This document shows positions 33,895 through 48,103 of a DNA stretch of 64,000 bases, piece after piece. How positions within the stretch are numbered: the stretch's first letter is position 1; each line of letters begins with the position of its first letter. Both the position numbers and the translations under genes were made by a program. The notes beneath the pieces are model-generated. The model worked only from the letters and a program-made list of their open reading frames with translations. It ran no database searches and was not told the origin of the DNA. This DNA comes from Taenia hydatigena (Eukaryota > Platyhelminthes > Cestoda > Cyclophyllidea > Taeniidae), in NCBI GenBank assembly GCA_036345935.2, contig JADWOT020000003.1:16076509-16140508 (forward strand). Reading direction: 5' to 3'.

Positions 33895-36800
33895 TCACGT
33901 TCTCAGTTCCGAGAGATGCCGAACTTGGGCATTCAAACTGGTGTGCTGGTCGCAGAGCTCCTGCAACTCGCCCGCCAATTCGTTGTTCAGTCGTAGTAGG
34001 GTGTAGTTGGTCGACTTTGCCGCGCGGACCAAGCTAGCTAATAGCCGACGTCGACGATTGGGAGGGAGGGAGAGGATATCTTCAATACTCCGGTGGGTGA
34101 ATTTACTCAGAACCTCTACCGGCTCGAGAATCTTGGCACTGAAATGAATTGAAAATCGACCACAGTAAACAGAGTTGCCGTTGCTACAGAAGTTTGAATC
34201 CTTTCTGCAATATGCCTTAATGCCTTATCAACCAAAAAATTGTTTGCGAAAGGTGAGGGAACTGCCCATTCCGCTTCGCATGTTACTAACACAAAGGTGC
34301 GATAACAATCACCCGCAAAATATAATCACAGAACGTGAGTAGGGAGTGATATGAACTCAAGACATTACCTCTCTAAACACTTTCCTTTCCCTTCCCCGTA
34401 TCGTCCCGTGGCAATTTTGCCGAGGATCAGTTTTGCACAATGTGAAGCATGAGGTGTTGAGCCTCCGCGTAAGTACAAAGCGCTCCTCTTCCTGAATTTA
34501 CTAGTACGGAGTGTTTCTGAAGGGAAGTTTTCCTTAGACACTCTCGAGTCGGATCGAGGTAATAGATCTCAGGCACACTTCCACCCACATGGAAGGGAGC
34601 CATCTTCCGAAATGAAGCATTGCAAAGCAATTCAGCCATCCATTGAAGGACTATTTTGGTTTTAGTAATCTCCGTTACTTCCTAGCAAGTAAATCGCACA
34701 GGCTTAAGACGTCAATACGCTTCCATAGAAATGTGGCACATGTATGCGTGATAACCGACGAAGAAGTGTTCCACAGCCTAAAGTCAGCGCAAATGTATGA
34801 TCGACTTCATGATACTACCGTAAAACAATAAACGAAGCAACCACAAAATTTTGGGCTACAATAGCGCTAAAAAACTTTCCAACACCTTCGCTTCCCGAGA
34901 AGTGTGTGAACGATGCACTGATTGCGTTATAAAAAGAGGGTATTCGTTTCGGCGATGCAATATGCAAAGAGCCAGGGTGGAAGAGTTATTAAAACCGTGG
35001 AAAAGTTCGGAAACTACCCGACCTGACGATATTTCTATACGGCTAACAAGATTCGATTCAACGCCTCACAATATTTTAATACGATAGTATAGGTTTAGGT
35101 AGATAGCTAGGCAGCATTAAAATGGAATGAGGAGACGAAATCGGGACAAATTTTTAAGAAAAACAGAGTAGTAGTAGCAGACTGCATAATTGGTAAGCCA
35201 AGTAAACAGCAGGCCACACATGCAAATTCAGATTGAGAACTGTTAAAGCGATCCTTTTCATAAATTTGTAATTTTATACAAGAAGAATTAGTCTTTGTCA
35301 CTTGTATCAAAATTAATGAAAGCATTTTTGCGCATTTAGTCGGTTCCAGCGATGCTTTTGACACTTTTATTACGCATGAGAAAACATTGAAAAGTTTGGA
35401 AAACGTGAATATGAGAGAAGTTGCAGCCAGTCGAGTTTAAGGGTATCATAATACTTCTGACTGTCCAGTTAGCGTTCTAGAATGTACTTTTCTTGGCTCG
35501 GGTGAATATTTTAACTATTTAAAGGTTTCCTTTTATACAGTAAGCACATTTCACCACAACACAGGAAACGTCAAATCAGCGTTGGGAGATCATCAAAATT
35601 CCAATTTATAAAACCGAGTTGGCACTCTCGCCAACTCCCAGAGAGACTACTCCCAAGCCATTAAGCAACTTGCAGAACGCTGGGAAAATTATAGTAGAGT
35701 GGTCAACAAATGTCGATTAGTATGGCTGTTAGCACAGTTCGCTACAATAATTTATTGGCACTTGTTCAGACGTTTAAAATGAGGCTGCTCATATGTGCCT
35801 AAATGATAGTTGGTACACCCTCTGCTGTGCTCTACCACTTTTCCTCCATTCTCAACGCCCATATCGTCCTACATTGGTTGAATTAACCTGATGGATGCAA
35901 ATCAACACTGCCCACCATATGAATGACCGAGTTCGGCCCGGCTCCAAACTTACGCTGCAGAGGCTTTGCGTATAACATCTGGAGAAGGTGCGACATGCGG
36001 AGGCTAAACTAGTACCTGGGAATGGTCTAAATCAAACAATTTGATCTTGGTGATAAATCAGTCAAGTAAATGAGTCATCAGGCAAATCGGCCATTTGGGA
36101 AGAGTAGCTGAACTAAAAAAGCGAAGAATCGAGTGATATTACCGGTTAACTCGAGATTACCGTGTCGAGAACAAACTTCAGCAGTGTACAAGTTAATGCG
36201 AGTCATAAAAAATTGGAATTATTCTATAGTAAGCGAAAAAATAGTGAAGATTACGAAAAATCGCTACAAAATCACATTGTGCATTGTAGGCCAGTCGATG
36301 ACTGGTTGATTGACATACTTGTGAAGACGTCTTTTACAATCAGCCACTATCTCTAAATAATCTACTAATGCACTACTACTGCAACACCATTTCATCCCCA
36401 AAAGACTGCACTGGGGAAAGGTTACGGACATTTACGCTATGATGGGTGAGCATGGTGATAAAGGAGCTAATAATAATATCCTCAACTTATGTTCTATCAA
36501 GAAGAGAGCCTTCATATGATGATTCCACGACTACACACTCATCATACAGAATTAAGTTTACTTAGGAACATTCTTCGGCCTATGCAAATAAACTCCACGT
36601 CGGAATTGGAAAACAAAGGATAAGACAGATCAAGTTTATCGAAATTTAAGAGTTATATCACTATCACTACACTCTTGTCCCATAGCTAGCCTCAATACAT
36701 TTGAATAGTGCCCAGTTCAAGTAATCAATGCTACTGTTCCCCTACATCAAGACCCGCAGTGATGCCCCGATAGTGCACTCATAAAACACTACCCTCACTA

Positions 36801-39800
36801 ATAAAAATCTGACTAGTTCTATGTTGGACTATATGGAGTTATAGGCACTTTTCTTTCAATACCTTGGTGATGCCAAACAGACGCTTTCAACTCGTGGCGC
36901 TGGTACTGGCGATAACGGTGAGGAGGATCGCGAAGCCGAGGAAGAAGACTCTTGAGAGCTGGAAGAGGTGGATGATGATGACGATGAAGTGAAGGAATTA
37001 TCGCTATCCTCTCCCCCGTTTTCATCGCACAAAAGCGCTGTTGCATCAACAGGTGGACGCGTCAAGCGAGCTGAAGAGGGAAGTAAAGCTCTCACACCAA
37101 TTTCGTCGTCACTGACGCCCTTGTGATCGTCCTCTTCCTCTTCGTCTTCATCTTCCGTTGGCTCCTCAAAAGTTTTAGGCGTTGCAGAGGAAGTGCAGGA
37201 AGATCCGTCATCTTCACGATCTGTATATCACAGTAAACAGCGCAATTAATTCTATAACGCAAATCATTATTATTTTGTGCTTGGTAGATTATGCTTTATC
37301 AAGCTATGTCTACACCCCATTTTTTCCACAAATTAGCCCTCATTGAAATAGGGCTCTACCCGCGGCAATTGTGCATTTGGAAGATAATAAAGCGACCTCA
37401 CGTTCCACAAGGTCGTGCAATTTCCTCAAAGACACTTTGTGCATTGTGCTAGTGACTCATTTCTAAATGTATTCAAAGAGAAGGACTGATTTACTCTCCT
37501 TGGATATACACGACATCATACCAGTATAAAGTGAGACCACCTGTTGTGGATGCCCCAATCAGTAAAGACTCACCAAATGAGCTACCAAAAACTTGTCTAT
37601 CGTTGACACCTACCTCAGTTCTGAAACCTGAATAACGGCTAGCAATGCAGAGAGACCAGGTTTTAACAAAATGAACCCATTCCCGATGAGTTATTTGTCA
37701 CAGTCCCGTCAACACCGAGACAAGAAGCTGTGTCCGCGTCAAATACAACTCACCTCTTGGAGGAGATATGAAAAAAATTCCTACGCTATCCCAAAATATG
37801 CTTGGGTCTAGATGGATTAGTGGAAGATCTCCAGAAGGAATGCGGGCATAAATCCGTAGTCCAACACATGAAGTGGCTAAAAGAACGAATGGACTTTCGA
37901 AAAGTGTTGAAATCCCAAGTGACACGACAAGAGTAAGCTCGAAGGAATCGAAAGAGTTCATAAATACAATACCAGTGCGAAGCAAATCAAATTCAAATAC
38001 TCGACGCTCTCCGACAAGTGATTAAAGAGTTTTGAAGTGGAAAAAAAGTGGGGAAAAACTTCGTATTATATTGTTTTACTGTAAATTCCTCTACAAGAAA
38101 CGATCGCAAACAGATCATGCTGACAGCAGAACATCGCTCACCTCTCAGTAATACTTAGTACATAAATCTTTGTGGCATGATTCAACGACGGGACATTAAA
38201 AATAGAACTTGAATATGCCAATAGATCCCACAAGAAGCACCGAGGCTCCATCAACTCTAGCTTTCATAAAATTTACACCTTCCTATTACAATAATCACAC
38301 CTATGACCCACAAAAAACAGAAGTAACTCTAACACGACCAGAAATTACCGAAATCAATTCAATTCAGCTATTCCAAAGTGGTTCACGCCAAAAGACAATG
38401 GACTCCAGTCAAACCAAAAGTATACTTTGATATCGAATTCCAGGCTGAACATTGTCATCCAACGACCACAGAACATCATGCTGGGGTTAAAACAAAAAAC
38501 ATACAAGTGTTTCAATACGGCCAAGCTACAACTCTAAAGGTTAATTTGCTGTACGCCTTGACTACGTGGACAGTTAAAAGGAATTCGTGGTTGTAAATCC
38601 CAAGACAAAATTAGTTTAAATGCTTGGGAGATAGAGGCATAGAACCATTCAATGCCATGGGGTAGCTGCAGCAAATCTCTCGAATAAAACATATCGGACT
38701 GCTTACGCAGCTAAAAGTGTTGCCAAATCTGGTCAATGCTCCCACTTAGACAAAACAACCTATGCACCACCAATCAATGCATGCGTTCTTAAGATAAACC
38801 TACCATGAATTAAATCTCGCAAAAAGGGCCGACACATAGCAATCCAGAGTTCATAAAAACTCGTTTCAAATGAATTTGTGAGATTACTGCGACAAAAAAA
38901 ATAATAAACGCAGCTTCAGCCTTGAAACCGAGTAAAACACGGTTCGTAAAGCAGTAGGCAAGATCATATCATATAGATCAGGTTCCTTCGCAAACATTTG
39001 ATGATATGAGCACTAGGAATAAAAGGAAAATGGGATATCGTGCCCGTTCGCATCGACAAACTGACACGCAACTATCAACTTCCTAATGTGCGTACATTTA
39101 AACAACCACCCGCACTTTTGATGATAACATGCCAATGTAGTGAGCTACACCGAAGTCCCCACGGACTTTACAGTTACTTAACATGCGTTGGGGAGGCGGA
39201 AGCAAATGATAAACAGAGCAAAGCTAGTACTGGAACACTGGTCTTTTTCTCGTCGACTGACTCATCTCTCCAGCTTCAGTTTGAAACGTATTTCGACCTT
39301 CAGCGTCGGTTTCCACATGAGTTCACAGGCATGAATCGCTTAAAATATGCAGTCGATGAACTCTATCTAAATCTATTAAAAACATTGCTTCCAGTGAAGA
39401 CAGGAACCTGAGGCACCAACACAACCGCCAGTGGGAATTTGACAGCATAAGCATCAGCTGTGCTGCACTTCAAAGTTTAAAAGTGATGGGGTGAAAGGCG
39501 CTAATGCAAGTGTGCTACATGGCTTGGACATGACCCTCCTTGAAGAAAGGGTATAGATATCTAATACCGATTGACAATTGCTCCAATCACTTCTCGTAGA
39601 CCCAGAGGCCCCTTTATCAATGCCTATTTTGACATGGATTGGGGGACATAAAAGCGGACTTTAATATGCCTATAAGAGCAGTGTATGAAGTGCGGCAGAA
39701 CTCAGAGCTGAATGGAAATCTTTTCAATTGTAGGCAACAAAATTATTACTGAAACCGTTTTTATCGTTACGATTTTTCAGCTTTTGACGCATCCAAGACC

Positions 39801-42800
39801 TGAAAACCATATTGAAACAGAAAATCAAGGACCTATTAAAGCCACCGACCTTACTGCTCATCGGTGATAGACACTTCGGAGCCCATTTCTCATATAGCAG
39901 CTTGAGAGTAGATCGATCACTACGGATGAAAATAGTGACTAGTTGAACCCCTCTGCATACGTGCCTTGTTTTTAGAACTTCAAAGGTCAACCACTCCTAA
40001 GGCTATATTTAGTTCATTCCGCGGAGAGTCAAAATGTAACCTACTGGTGGTTATTTTAACTACGGACATTGGCAGCTCAAATTGTTACGTCCTTCACGTC
40101 AGTTGTGCGTCACCTTGAATTTTCTTCCACAACGATAAGCGGCAATTTCTATGACTTTAGATTTAGGCACCATAATGATGCTCGCCTGATAGCCCCAAAA
40201 AAATAATGGCAGACGTATGAAAAAAGCCATAGTAACCATTCGTATCGCAGCTTCAAAGGTGATTTCTGTCAAAATTAAGAGAGAAGGGACGACTCAAAAG
40301 TCAGCGGGAACACACTGATGCGCATAACAAAAGAAACTATAAAGCGGCCCCAATTTGCATTTGGCGTGCGTCGCAGGCACAACTATGTGAAAAGCAAACT
40401 CAGAAACTTCCTACAACGGCTGCTAATGGATGTGTAAGACGATCTTAAACGGCTTCTATGACACTTTTTTCATGTCAACTAACCCATAGGACGAGAATCA
40501 GGTGATATCAGCAGGTCATGGCTTTCATCTTCCTCATCCAGGTAATCAAAGTCGCAGTTGCGTTGATGTTGCTCCTGAGGACCCTGATGATTCGGTTTGG
40601 GCTTTCGTCGTCGCAGCAAGCGCTGACATGGGGAACTCGCATTTATTGGCGGTGATGTTCGCTCCTGTTGTAACAGAGGCAAGAGTGATTGTTTCTCCTG
40701 CATCGGGTACTGCGAGGAGAGAAGAGTGAAACCCGTTGAGGCGTACTTGTTGGCCAGATGGGCTGCTAAACAGTACTCGGATTCCGTGAGCATCATGTCG
40801 GCGTCGCTATCAACACGCTTCCTGAGGAAAAGAAGAACGAGCACCCTACACATCATCATAGAATGAGTTGATTAAATAAAGCACTTAAGTTGGGTTTCTG
40901 GCTTCTAACACCGCAGAATTTAAGGACTACGAATGTTATCGACTCGATTAATGCCGTATTGTTTTAACCACCAATCTGGTAGGCAGTTTTAACCCAGCAA
41001 GGCAATAAACGATTGCAACCGCACCAGCAGGACTGGAATGGCAACACAGCATTCTGAGTGCATCTTGGTACCTTGGATAAGTGTAAAGGCGCATTATCAC
41101 AGTTTCGCACAAAATCTAGAGTTTGTAATCTTCCTTTAGAATATTTTCCTTTGTAGTCGCATCACGCAATTTGTTTGCGACAGATATAGGGCTAGCAAAA
41201 AAGCCCCTTTGGATTTCGGTATAGCTCACTGCATTGGCATGTTATCATCAAAAGTGCGGGTGGTTGTTTAAATGTACGCACATTAGGAAGTTGATAGTTG
41301 CGTGCCAGTTTGTCGATGCGAACGGGCACGATATCCCATTTTCCTCTTATTCCCAGTGCTCATATCATTAAGTATTTGTGAAGGAACCTGATGCATATGA
41401 TATGACCTTGCCTACTGCTTTACGGACCGTGTTTTACTCGGTTTCAAGGCTGAAGCTGAGGAAGCTCCTTATGTAGCTCCTTGAGTGATAGCTGGAGAAG
41501 ATGCACTGAACGGTGGTAAAACGTACTGCCCAGGAATGGTTCAAAAGGTCATTTCATTGAGGAATCACCAGGTGACGGTGTATCACACTCAGGAACACAC
41601 TCCATTCTCGAAGAATTGGGTGCAGCTATAGAGCGCAAGAAATCGAGACTGATGTGTAGGGATCGACCTTCGTGAACGTAGTGTTAAATGTGAGTGATGA
41701 AACAAATAATCTACACCTACGCTAATTAGGAAAGGCATCAGGCTACTAAGCAAACAGACCTATCAATAGTGTGGTAAATAACCGCCAGATAGTATGCCTT
41801 CAAGATACAGTGGATTGTTTAGCAGTCTATTTGGTAACTGACCCACTCACCCTTCAACTCACGCCTAGTAAACCCAACACTCAACTCCAGAAGAGATATC
41901 GCTTTGTCGTGGACGAAATTGTTAAATACCCTCTTCGTACTGAGGAGTCCAAACAAATGCGTCTGAGATCCATTTACCCGACCTAGATTGAAGATATGCA
42001 AGAAGAACTTCCTCTTCAAAAGCACTTAGAACTAGCTCATTTGAAGAAGAGAGGAGAAAGTCCCGTTTTCACACGACGGCTCAACACATACCTCACAATC
42101 TGCGAAAGTGACCCCTGACCCGAGGGAGGGGAGAGGGCAGTAAGGAAGACATCCATCCTAATCATCTACTTCTATTCGTGTTGGTGATTATTAGCTCTTC
42201 TTAGCGGTAGTGTCACATGCGAAGTAGAATAGATGGTATGGGAGGAGGAGTGAAATGCTAGCAATGAAATACCTAATGCTGGGGTTTTCACTGACATAAG
42301 GCGACAAGGTCTTGTGAGGTTTAAATCTGTTGGAAGTTTTGGATACGTTGTAGAATGGGTAGAAAATAGGTCACAATGGTTACTTTGAGCAAAATATTTG
42401 CAGGTGCCTTACATATTTATTTTTTTGGAAAAAATACAGTGCCGTACGTAAACGATTGTTCCGAAAGGGCATTGCCAATCGATACAGAGAACAATGCACA
42501 AAGCGTTGCCCCTCCTCTTACGTGTGAATCACGCGTGACACCAGAATGGATACTATCCGGCATTAACTCCCAACTCACGATTGAATCGGTAGCACAGTTC
42601 GAGATCGCAATTCAAACAAGATTAGGCGTAAGCTTATAGCAGATTATCAAAATCTGGATATCTCGAAGTCATACACAATGGAAATAGGAGAGTAAAAATC
42701 ATAGGTTACTTAGAACGTATAAACTAGAAAAAGCTGACCGATTGTTGCGGGTTGTTCATGTTTTCCATTCATATCGGCGTAGGATATTCCCTATATTTCA

Positions 42801-45800
42801 AATAAACTGCCAAGTTTAGTACTGGCAAGGCAAATATATAAAAAATTAGTTGAAATAGAGAGGGCCCAGCTCAACCCCAAATGTAGACTGTCATGCCAAT
42901 TAAAATATTAGGCGTTATTTTATGAGACTGTGCGGTGGACGTATGGAAGCACGGAGACAGGCTGGTTAAAGTGTAGCATTTAAAGGAAGCACCTGTATTT
43001 TTAAGAGATTACTCACTTACGAACGATTAGAAGAGCAAGGAGTTCGCTGCAGGCATGGCATTCCATAATAAATCTCTGTCAGTAACTTTACTCAAAAATT
43101 TTAAAAGATAAAAGTGACACTTAAGTGTGGCAGTTTCCCAGAATACAAATAAATGTTATGACAATAGCCAGAGTTGATTGTGAATTGCTATGGCTATTCC
43201 AGCACACGTTTAAAATGCAGTGTCAATGTCACGTCTGGGACCAAGGTCGTTGACCAATAATCCAAAATCTCCCAACGGATCATGCCTCCAGTGGTGCTGC
43301 GATGTCCCGCAACCATCGCAGGAAACCGATATCACAAAGCCACAATACTGCCAAATTACTGCCTAATCGGACGAAAGTGTTAGAATGAAGCAACGCAGTA
43401 ACAAGAGTGCGGGTGTTCTAAAATGAACACAGTCCTTAAAAAGCTCTCATGCGCTGTCATGGCAACAAATGCCAATGTACAGCAAAGTTCTGAATGACTA
43501 CCGTGTTGAGCTGCCATGATCTCATGCTCTCAAGAAATTCGGAGCCTATTTTTTCCAAAGGAATACGACAAGACACCAGGGAAATTGCGAAAATAAAGAA
43601 ATCAGTCTTATTTACCATGTTTACCAGTCTATGCAATTTTACAGCAGTAAACATAAATAGAACTAAATTTAAATGCTGGCGTTTGCTTAATGATATTCAG
43701 GATTACAAATAACATGGAGAACGTATTCACAATATGATCGAAGGAAAAAAATTGAAGCAAGAAGACACATGAGCGAATTAGCAGAATCCCTACCTTTCCA
43801 TCTCTTAAAGTGTCTTATGTTAAAAACTTGGACAATAGTAGCGCAGAAAGGGATGCAAATATCAGAATCTAACACCCTAGTTCCATCTTAATAACCCTAC
43901 TTCAGGATTGCAGAAATCGAGATCCCCATCTTTCGCATTTGTCGAAGACCTGACTGGATATCCAAAACTTGCTCAGGTTAATTTTTTTCATGGAAGCTAG
44001 TTCACAATCTTGCATCGTCACAAATGTAAAACCTATATTAGGAGTTCGATCAAATTATAGAATTGGAGACAAGAATTTCAGCCAAGCGCGTGATGCAACT
44101 ACAGAAATCTTATCCCAAAATCTCATTCGTTGAAACAATTACAGTCCACCAACCTTTCACAACTAAGGCAGACTTGGAGTGAAGTTTACCTTCGTAAAAC
44201 GTTTGTGGCTGGAAGCCAACAATATATCCCTAGCCGATTCTGTCATTTCGGTTTATTTTACGTAAAGAGATATCTCAGAGTGCGAATTCCACGCGGTACA
44301 CAGCTCCCGATAACGACGCAACAACATACTGCACAGGAGGCTACGCAGGAAGCTTTCAATACTGTAAAACCCGAGTCATTAAGCAACGGACGAGCTGAAA
44401 TCACATCCACCAGGTTTAATCAGCCGATACCTTGTGATATCGATGTTGAAAATACGATACCGTCCCGTGTCGACTAGCATAACCGCCAAAGTTTTAATAA
44501 GCGTGCACATAAACTGCGTGCATTTCATATCTCTACGAGTTGCATCTCACTGTGACCAGCTACGCCAAAAATTGTACAGATTTTTCTGAGCATCAGATGG
44601 ATTAACACAAAAAAGAAGTCGTTTCTACAAAACATGGAAGCTAAGATGTTTAAAAATGAAGATATTTTAAACAGTTTCCCATGGATAAATACATAGCACC
44701 GTAGCAGTTCCGAAAAAATCTATAAGCTTTGAAAATCCTACCATTGCCAAAATTTGTCTCATAAACCGGATTCACGAAAATATTTCTCACATCTTTCTAA
44801 TTACAGTATCCGCGATTCAGCTCTTACGGATAATTACACATAATATTCAAGACGCGACAAAATATAGAAAAACAATTGTTTCATGGGAAAAACATTCGTG
44901 AATCTTTAAGGATTTCCAACAAACATGTTTAACCCTAACGAATTAAATAAGAACAAGTTCTGGTCTTTCAAGCCAGCACAAACGAGACCACTACAAAACG
45001 GCACTATCGTACAAATACGAATAAGAATGAACTTAAAAGGCACCAACGTGAACAAGTAAATGAGATGAGCGCGTTTTTCATCTTCCCAACATACGGTGGT
45101 GCAATGTACGCCATAGGTTTCCGCTTGAACGGGAAAATATACAAGTGATTAACAGGTATTCTACAACATTCGACTCGCTACCGCATTATATTGGTTTAAC
45201 TCCTACAAAGTAGGGATTGCAGCCAGTCTCATGATGGTGACTATAAACGTTGCCAACGCTTGAGGTTGATGAAGGAATAGATACAAAAGTTAATTAAACA
45301 CCGCCTATTTTCAGCCTCAAGTGACTTCTTTATTAGTCAATTATCATAAAATATCAGGATCTCTTAAATAATGCCGGATCGAACGTTTTGTATCTTTCCG
45401 ACATTTCACTGCATTTACCAGATACTCATGAAGTGGTAGATTTGACTGATCGTAACACATTCAAATGAAAATCGAATGCATTTAATAGCCGAACTAAAGC
45501 AGCCTTTAGGAATTCCTCCTTCGAGCATATTCTTCAACCATTAACCCACAGCATTTTCTACGAACCAAAACACATCCTCTCAATTCATTCAAGCGACTTT
45601 TGTATTATGGATTTTACAAATCCGCCTTCCTTGAAACAAGGCCTTCATAAGCCATGGGAACACTTTAAAGTTCTAAGATGCCAAAATCATTTCAAAACCA
45701 CCATTGAAGATCGGAAGTTACCATAAAGGAAAAAACTACAGTCAGAGTCAATCCCTCTTCAGTCAGATCAGTGGATTGTTAATAATAGCAAAAAGAAACT

Positions 45801-47714
45801 GCGTAAAAGCAAGCGATAGATATTGTGACCCGGAAACAGGCGTGGTTGTCTTCTAGTACCAAGGGAATATTCCATTCAGTACCGATCGTATGTGGGTGGC
45901 CATGCCGTCCGCATTTCTCTTGCGGGTAGCTCGAGGGTCTCGCTTTGTTGGGTGTACAAAGCGCAAATTAAGCTGTATAAGAGCACAGAGTATGTGCCAA
46001 TGATACAAAAATGACCTGATGAATTTACTGCGTCTGCTTTTCAAGCTTTACTTGTTACCTGCTAATCACGAAAAAAAGGGAACTTCAGCCATCTTTACTT
46101 CAGATTACAACCGAATGACCATCTTTTAAAGATTTTACAATTACGGAGCATTGTTCATTTCGTTAGTCCAAAACACTGGAGGGATGAATTAAAAACCGAA
46201 ACATTTTAAGCCAAAACTCAGTTTCCAGCAAAGTGTTAAGAGACAAAAGGATCAAATTATTTATTTCCTTCAATGTCTTACAAACATATCGGCTGGAAAA
46301 GAACCAACCTCACGACGGAAAAAAATTAATTTAATCATTTTAACAGGATTTCTTCGAGATTGGAGCGGGGTTCCCTCATGCCTAGTGAAGTGAGAATCCA
46401 TTAATGCGTTGATAGTTATTAGCTTGGCTTAGTTAAAAAACGGTGAGCTTGATTGGTTGAAACTACTTATTCAACCCACTTTTCTGTAATCCATTTCAAC
46501 TACGAACAATATGAACAGCTAATGACGGCATTCAATTTAAAGCAAACGAATTTGCTCGAAATGAAATCCAGCGGAGTCTTCGTTTAAACTATAGATTGTA
46601 AGGCCGTACCCAACTAAGTTCAAAGAAATCTTAACCCAAAAAATAGTCGTGAATACACATTAAGTGTTCGAAATAATATGCCGTTTCCCTACGTTCTCTT
46701 TGATGTTTTAACGCAACTGGTACAGTCACGAACCATCCCCATGGCTGAAATTTCCCGTTACTCCAAATGGGAGCAAATTCTATGGCATATCTAGAATTAA
46801 TTGTTAATACCTTGGTATTTGCACGTTATTTTAAGGATAATTTGCGCGAATCCTCCCATAATTACCAGTAGCCCTCATTATTCAAAAACACTTCAAGGCT
46901 AGAATCCGAATATAAACCCATCTCTCCCTTCAAGGAACACTAAAATTGATGTTAGAATGCTAAGTTGCAGCCCGCTTAGAATTTTATATCGGATTTGAGT
47001 GACCTAAGCAACGACGAATCAAAGCTTTCAAGGCGCAGAACTTACTTTTGGCTCAATAGCCACTGAAAAAATAGATTGGTTAGGGACAGCAGTTTTTCGA
47101 CAAAAAGTAGAGTGATGACCAAAAAAATAAACCTCAGTGATGTCTCGTAAAAACAAATTCTAAATAAATGCTACCTCACCAAATATTGTGCGCGACAGAG
47201 GATGGAAGTCCAAACTGTTTGGGAAAGAGGCGAGACGCGTCATCCCATTTGGCACGCGGCACGTCAGCTTGCTGATGGAGCTGCGCTAAATCACGGAACT
47301 GTTCAGAAAACTCTCGCCACCGAGGTATCGACATATGATTGAGGAGGGCGTCTAAGAATGAAATTTTAATGGACAAGTTCACAATGAATTGGTTTATTCC
47401 TTTTGAGGAAACTGTACCTTCGCTAAGAGAGCTTCCATCGAAGCGTTCGTAATGCAGACTTGCAGAAGCATCATTTGTATCGGTACAGCCGTCGTCATCA
47501 CCAGCACTGGATGAATAAGAGGGATGATTGCCTGATGAAAGAACAGGAGAGGGGGATGCGTGTCGCTGGAATGCGATGGAACATTGGGCGTAGGCCTTTA
47601 TAGTAAGCTGACCAGCTGAGTGGCTTCTTCGGGTCAGCGGACAATTGGAAAAGGGAGGATGGGAGTCGAGAGGGAGAAGGGAGGCTAAAGAAGAGGCACC
47701 AGAGTAACGCTGAT
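33895..47714 (-). CDS. reps-like: REPS-like EH-domain protein (5' end missing)
   Basis: REPS proteins are endocytic adaptors that bind RalBP1 through a C-terminal coiled coil. Five exons join in phase in transcription order: 47418-47714, 47180-47351, 40484-40821, 36863-37220 and 33895-34138. Exon 1 encodes a Ser/Pro-rich linker. Exons 2 and 3 encode an EH domain, with FSEQFRDLAQLH, then FGLPSSVAHNIWKRVDSDAD and the EF-hand-like loop DSDADMMLTESE, then YCLAAHLANKYAS. A basic RRRKPKP patch follows, then acidic EDEDEEEEDD and serine runs, and finally the coiled coil ending LSELRT. Junction phases agree at every intron. Ending exon 36863-37220 at its GTATTG donor avoids a stop seven bases later and joins the terminal exon. 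The last exon lies inside the duplicated arm. At least one further 5' exon is needed, since the first exon here starts mid-codon. A REPS assignment is favoured over other EH proteins by the C-terminal coiled coil. Confidence 0.78.
34654..36862. other. Part of the last REPS intron, outside the arm
   Basis: The last intron runs 34139-36862 and the palindrome edge at 34653 cuts it. I see no other gene in this part. Confidence 0.55.
38911..39154 (+). repeat. Intronic inverted repeat, left copy
   Basis: About 244 bases complementary to 41215-41458; both ends sum to 80369, so there is no net indel. It lies in the REPS intron 37221-40483. It includes the shared stretch CGTGCCCGTTCGCATCGACA. The sequence family is unknown. 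It forms an opposing pair around the REPS exon 40484-40821. Confidence 0.85.
41215..41458 (-). repeat. Intronic inverted repeat, right copy
   Basis: Reverse-complement partner of 38911-39154, in the REPS intron 40822-47179. A few substitutions separate the copies. No open frame in it looks like a transposase. Confidence 0.85.
41459..47179. other. Long REPS intron, no gene seen
   Basis: The rest of the intron 40822-47179. Open frames are short and compositionally ordinary. I see no nested gene or RNA gene. Confidence 0.5.
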
Positions 47715-48012
47715 CTACAAATCCAAAGACAATAGGGTTAAAAGAATACAAGAGAATACACAGGTAAGACAAGTACGTAGGTGACCATCTACGGTTTTAC
47801 GAGAAAGAAGAAAAAGATTGTCCGGTTCACTGAGGGCTTTGGATATTTGCGGGTACTCTTCCATTGCGCTAGAGGCCCTAGGAGAAGACATAACATTCGT
47901 CAACGACATAATAGTCCATGGAGCCAAATTCAATATCAAGCGATCTTACATGATTCAACAGTTAGGTACTACTAACCAAATGGCCTATTGTGCCCAACTA
48001 AAGAATTACTAC

Positions 48013-48103
48013 CATGCATGACAAGCGTAAAGTAAAAGTAGACAGTCCGATCCAATTCAATTCGGGAGTGAATGAAAACGATGCCTCAAATGCAGGCAAG
48101 TGA
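48013..48103 (-). CDS. Possible upstream exon of the REPS-like gene
   Basis: A strong pyrimidine-rich acceptor (TTCTCTGCTGCAG) is followed by 91 bases open in one frame only, then a GTAGTA donor. The product (HLPAFEASFSFTPELNW, then IGLSTFTLRL) is weakly like the second half of the atypical N-terminal EH domain of REPS proteins, which begins after LP and ends in an aliphatic helix. I could not connect it in phase to exon 47418-47714, so another small exon would be required. Treat it as a candidate only. Confidence 0.25.

Noticed and set aside
36856..36862. Stop codon shortly after SPR as the end of the REPS-like protein
   Set aside because: A GTATTG donor immediately before it joins in phase to the terminal coiled-coil exon, which matches the family's C-terminus.
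39040..39411. A 123-codon plus-strand frame overlapping the intronic inverted repeat
   Set aside because: Its first third is the repeat itself. The rest has no family signature or splice support and it runs antisense to the REPS-like gene.
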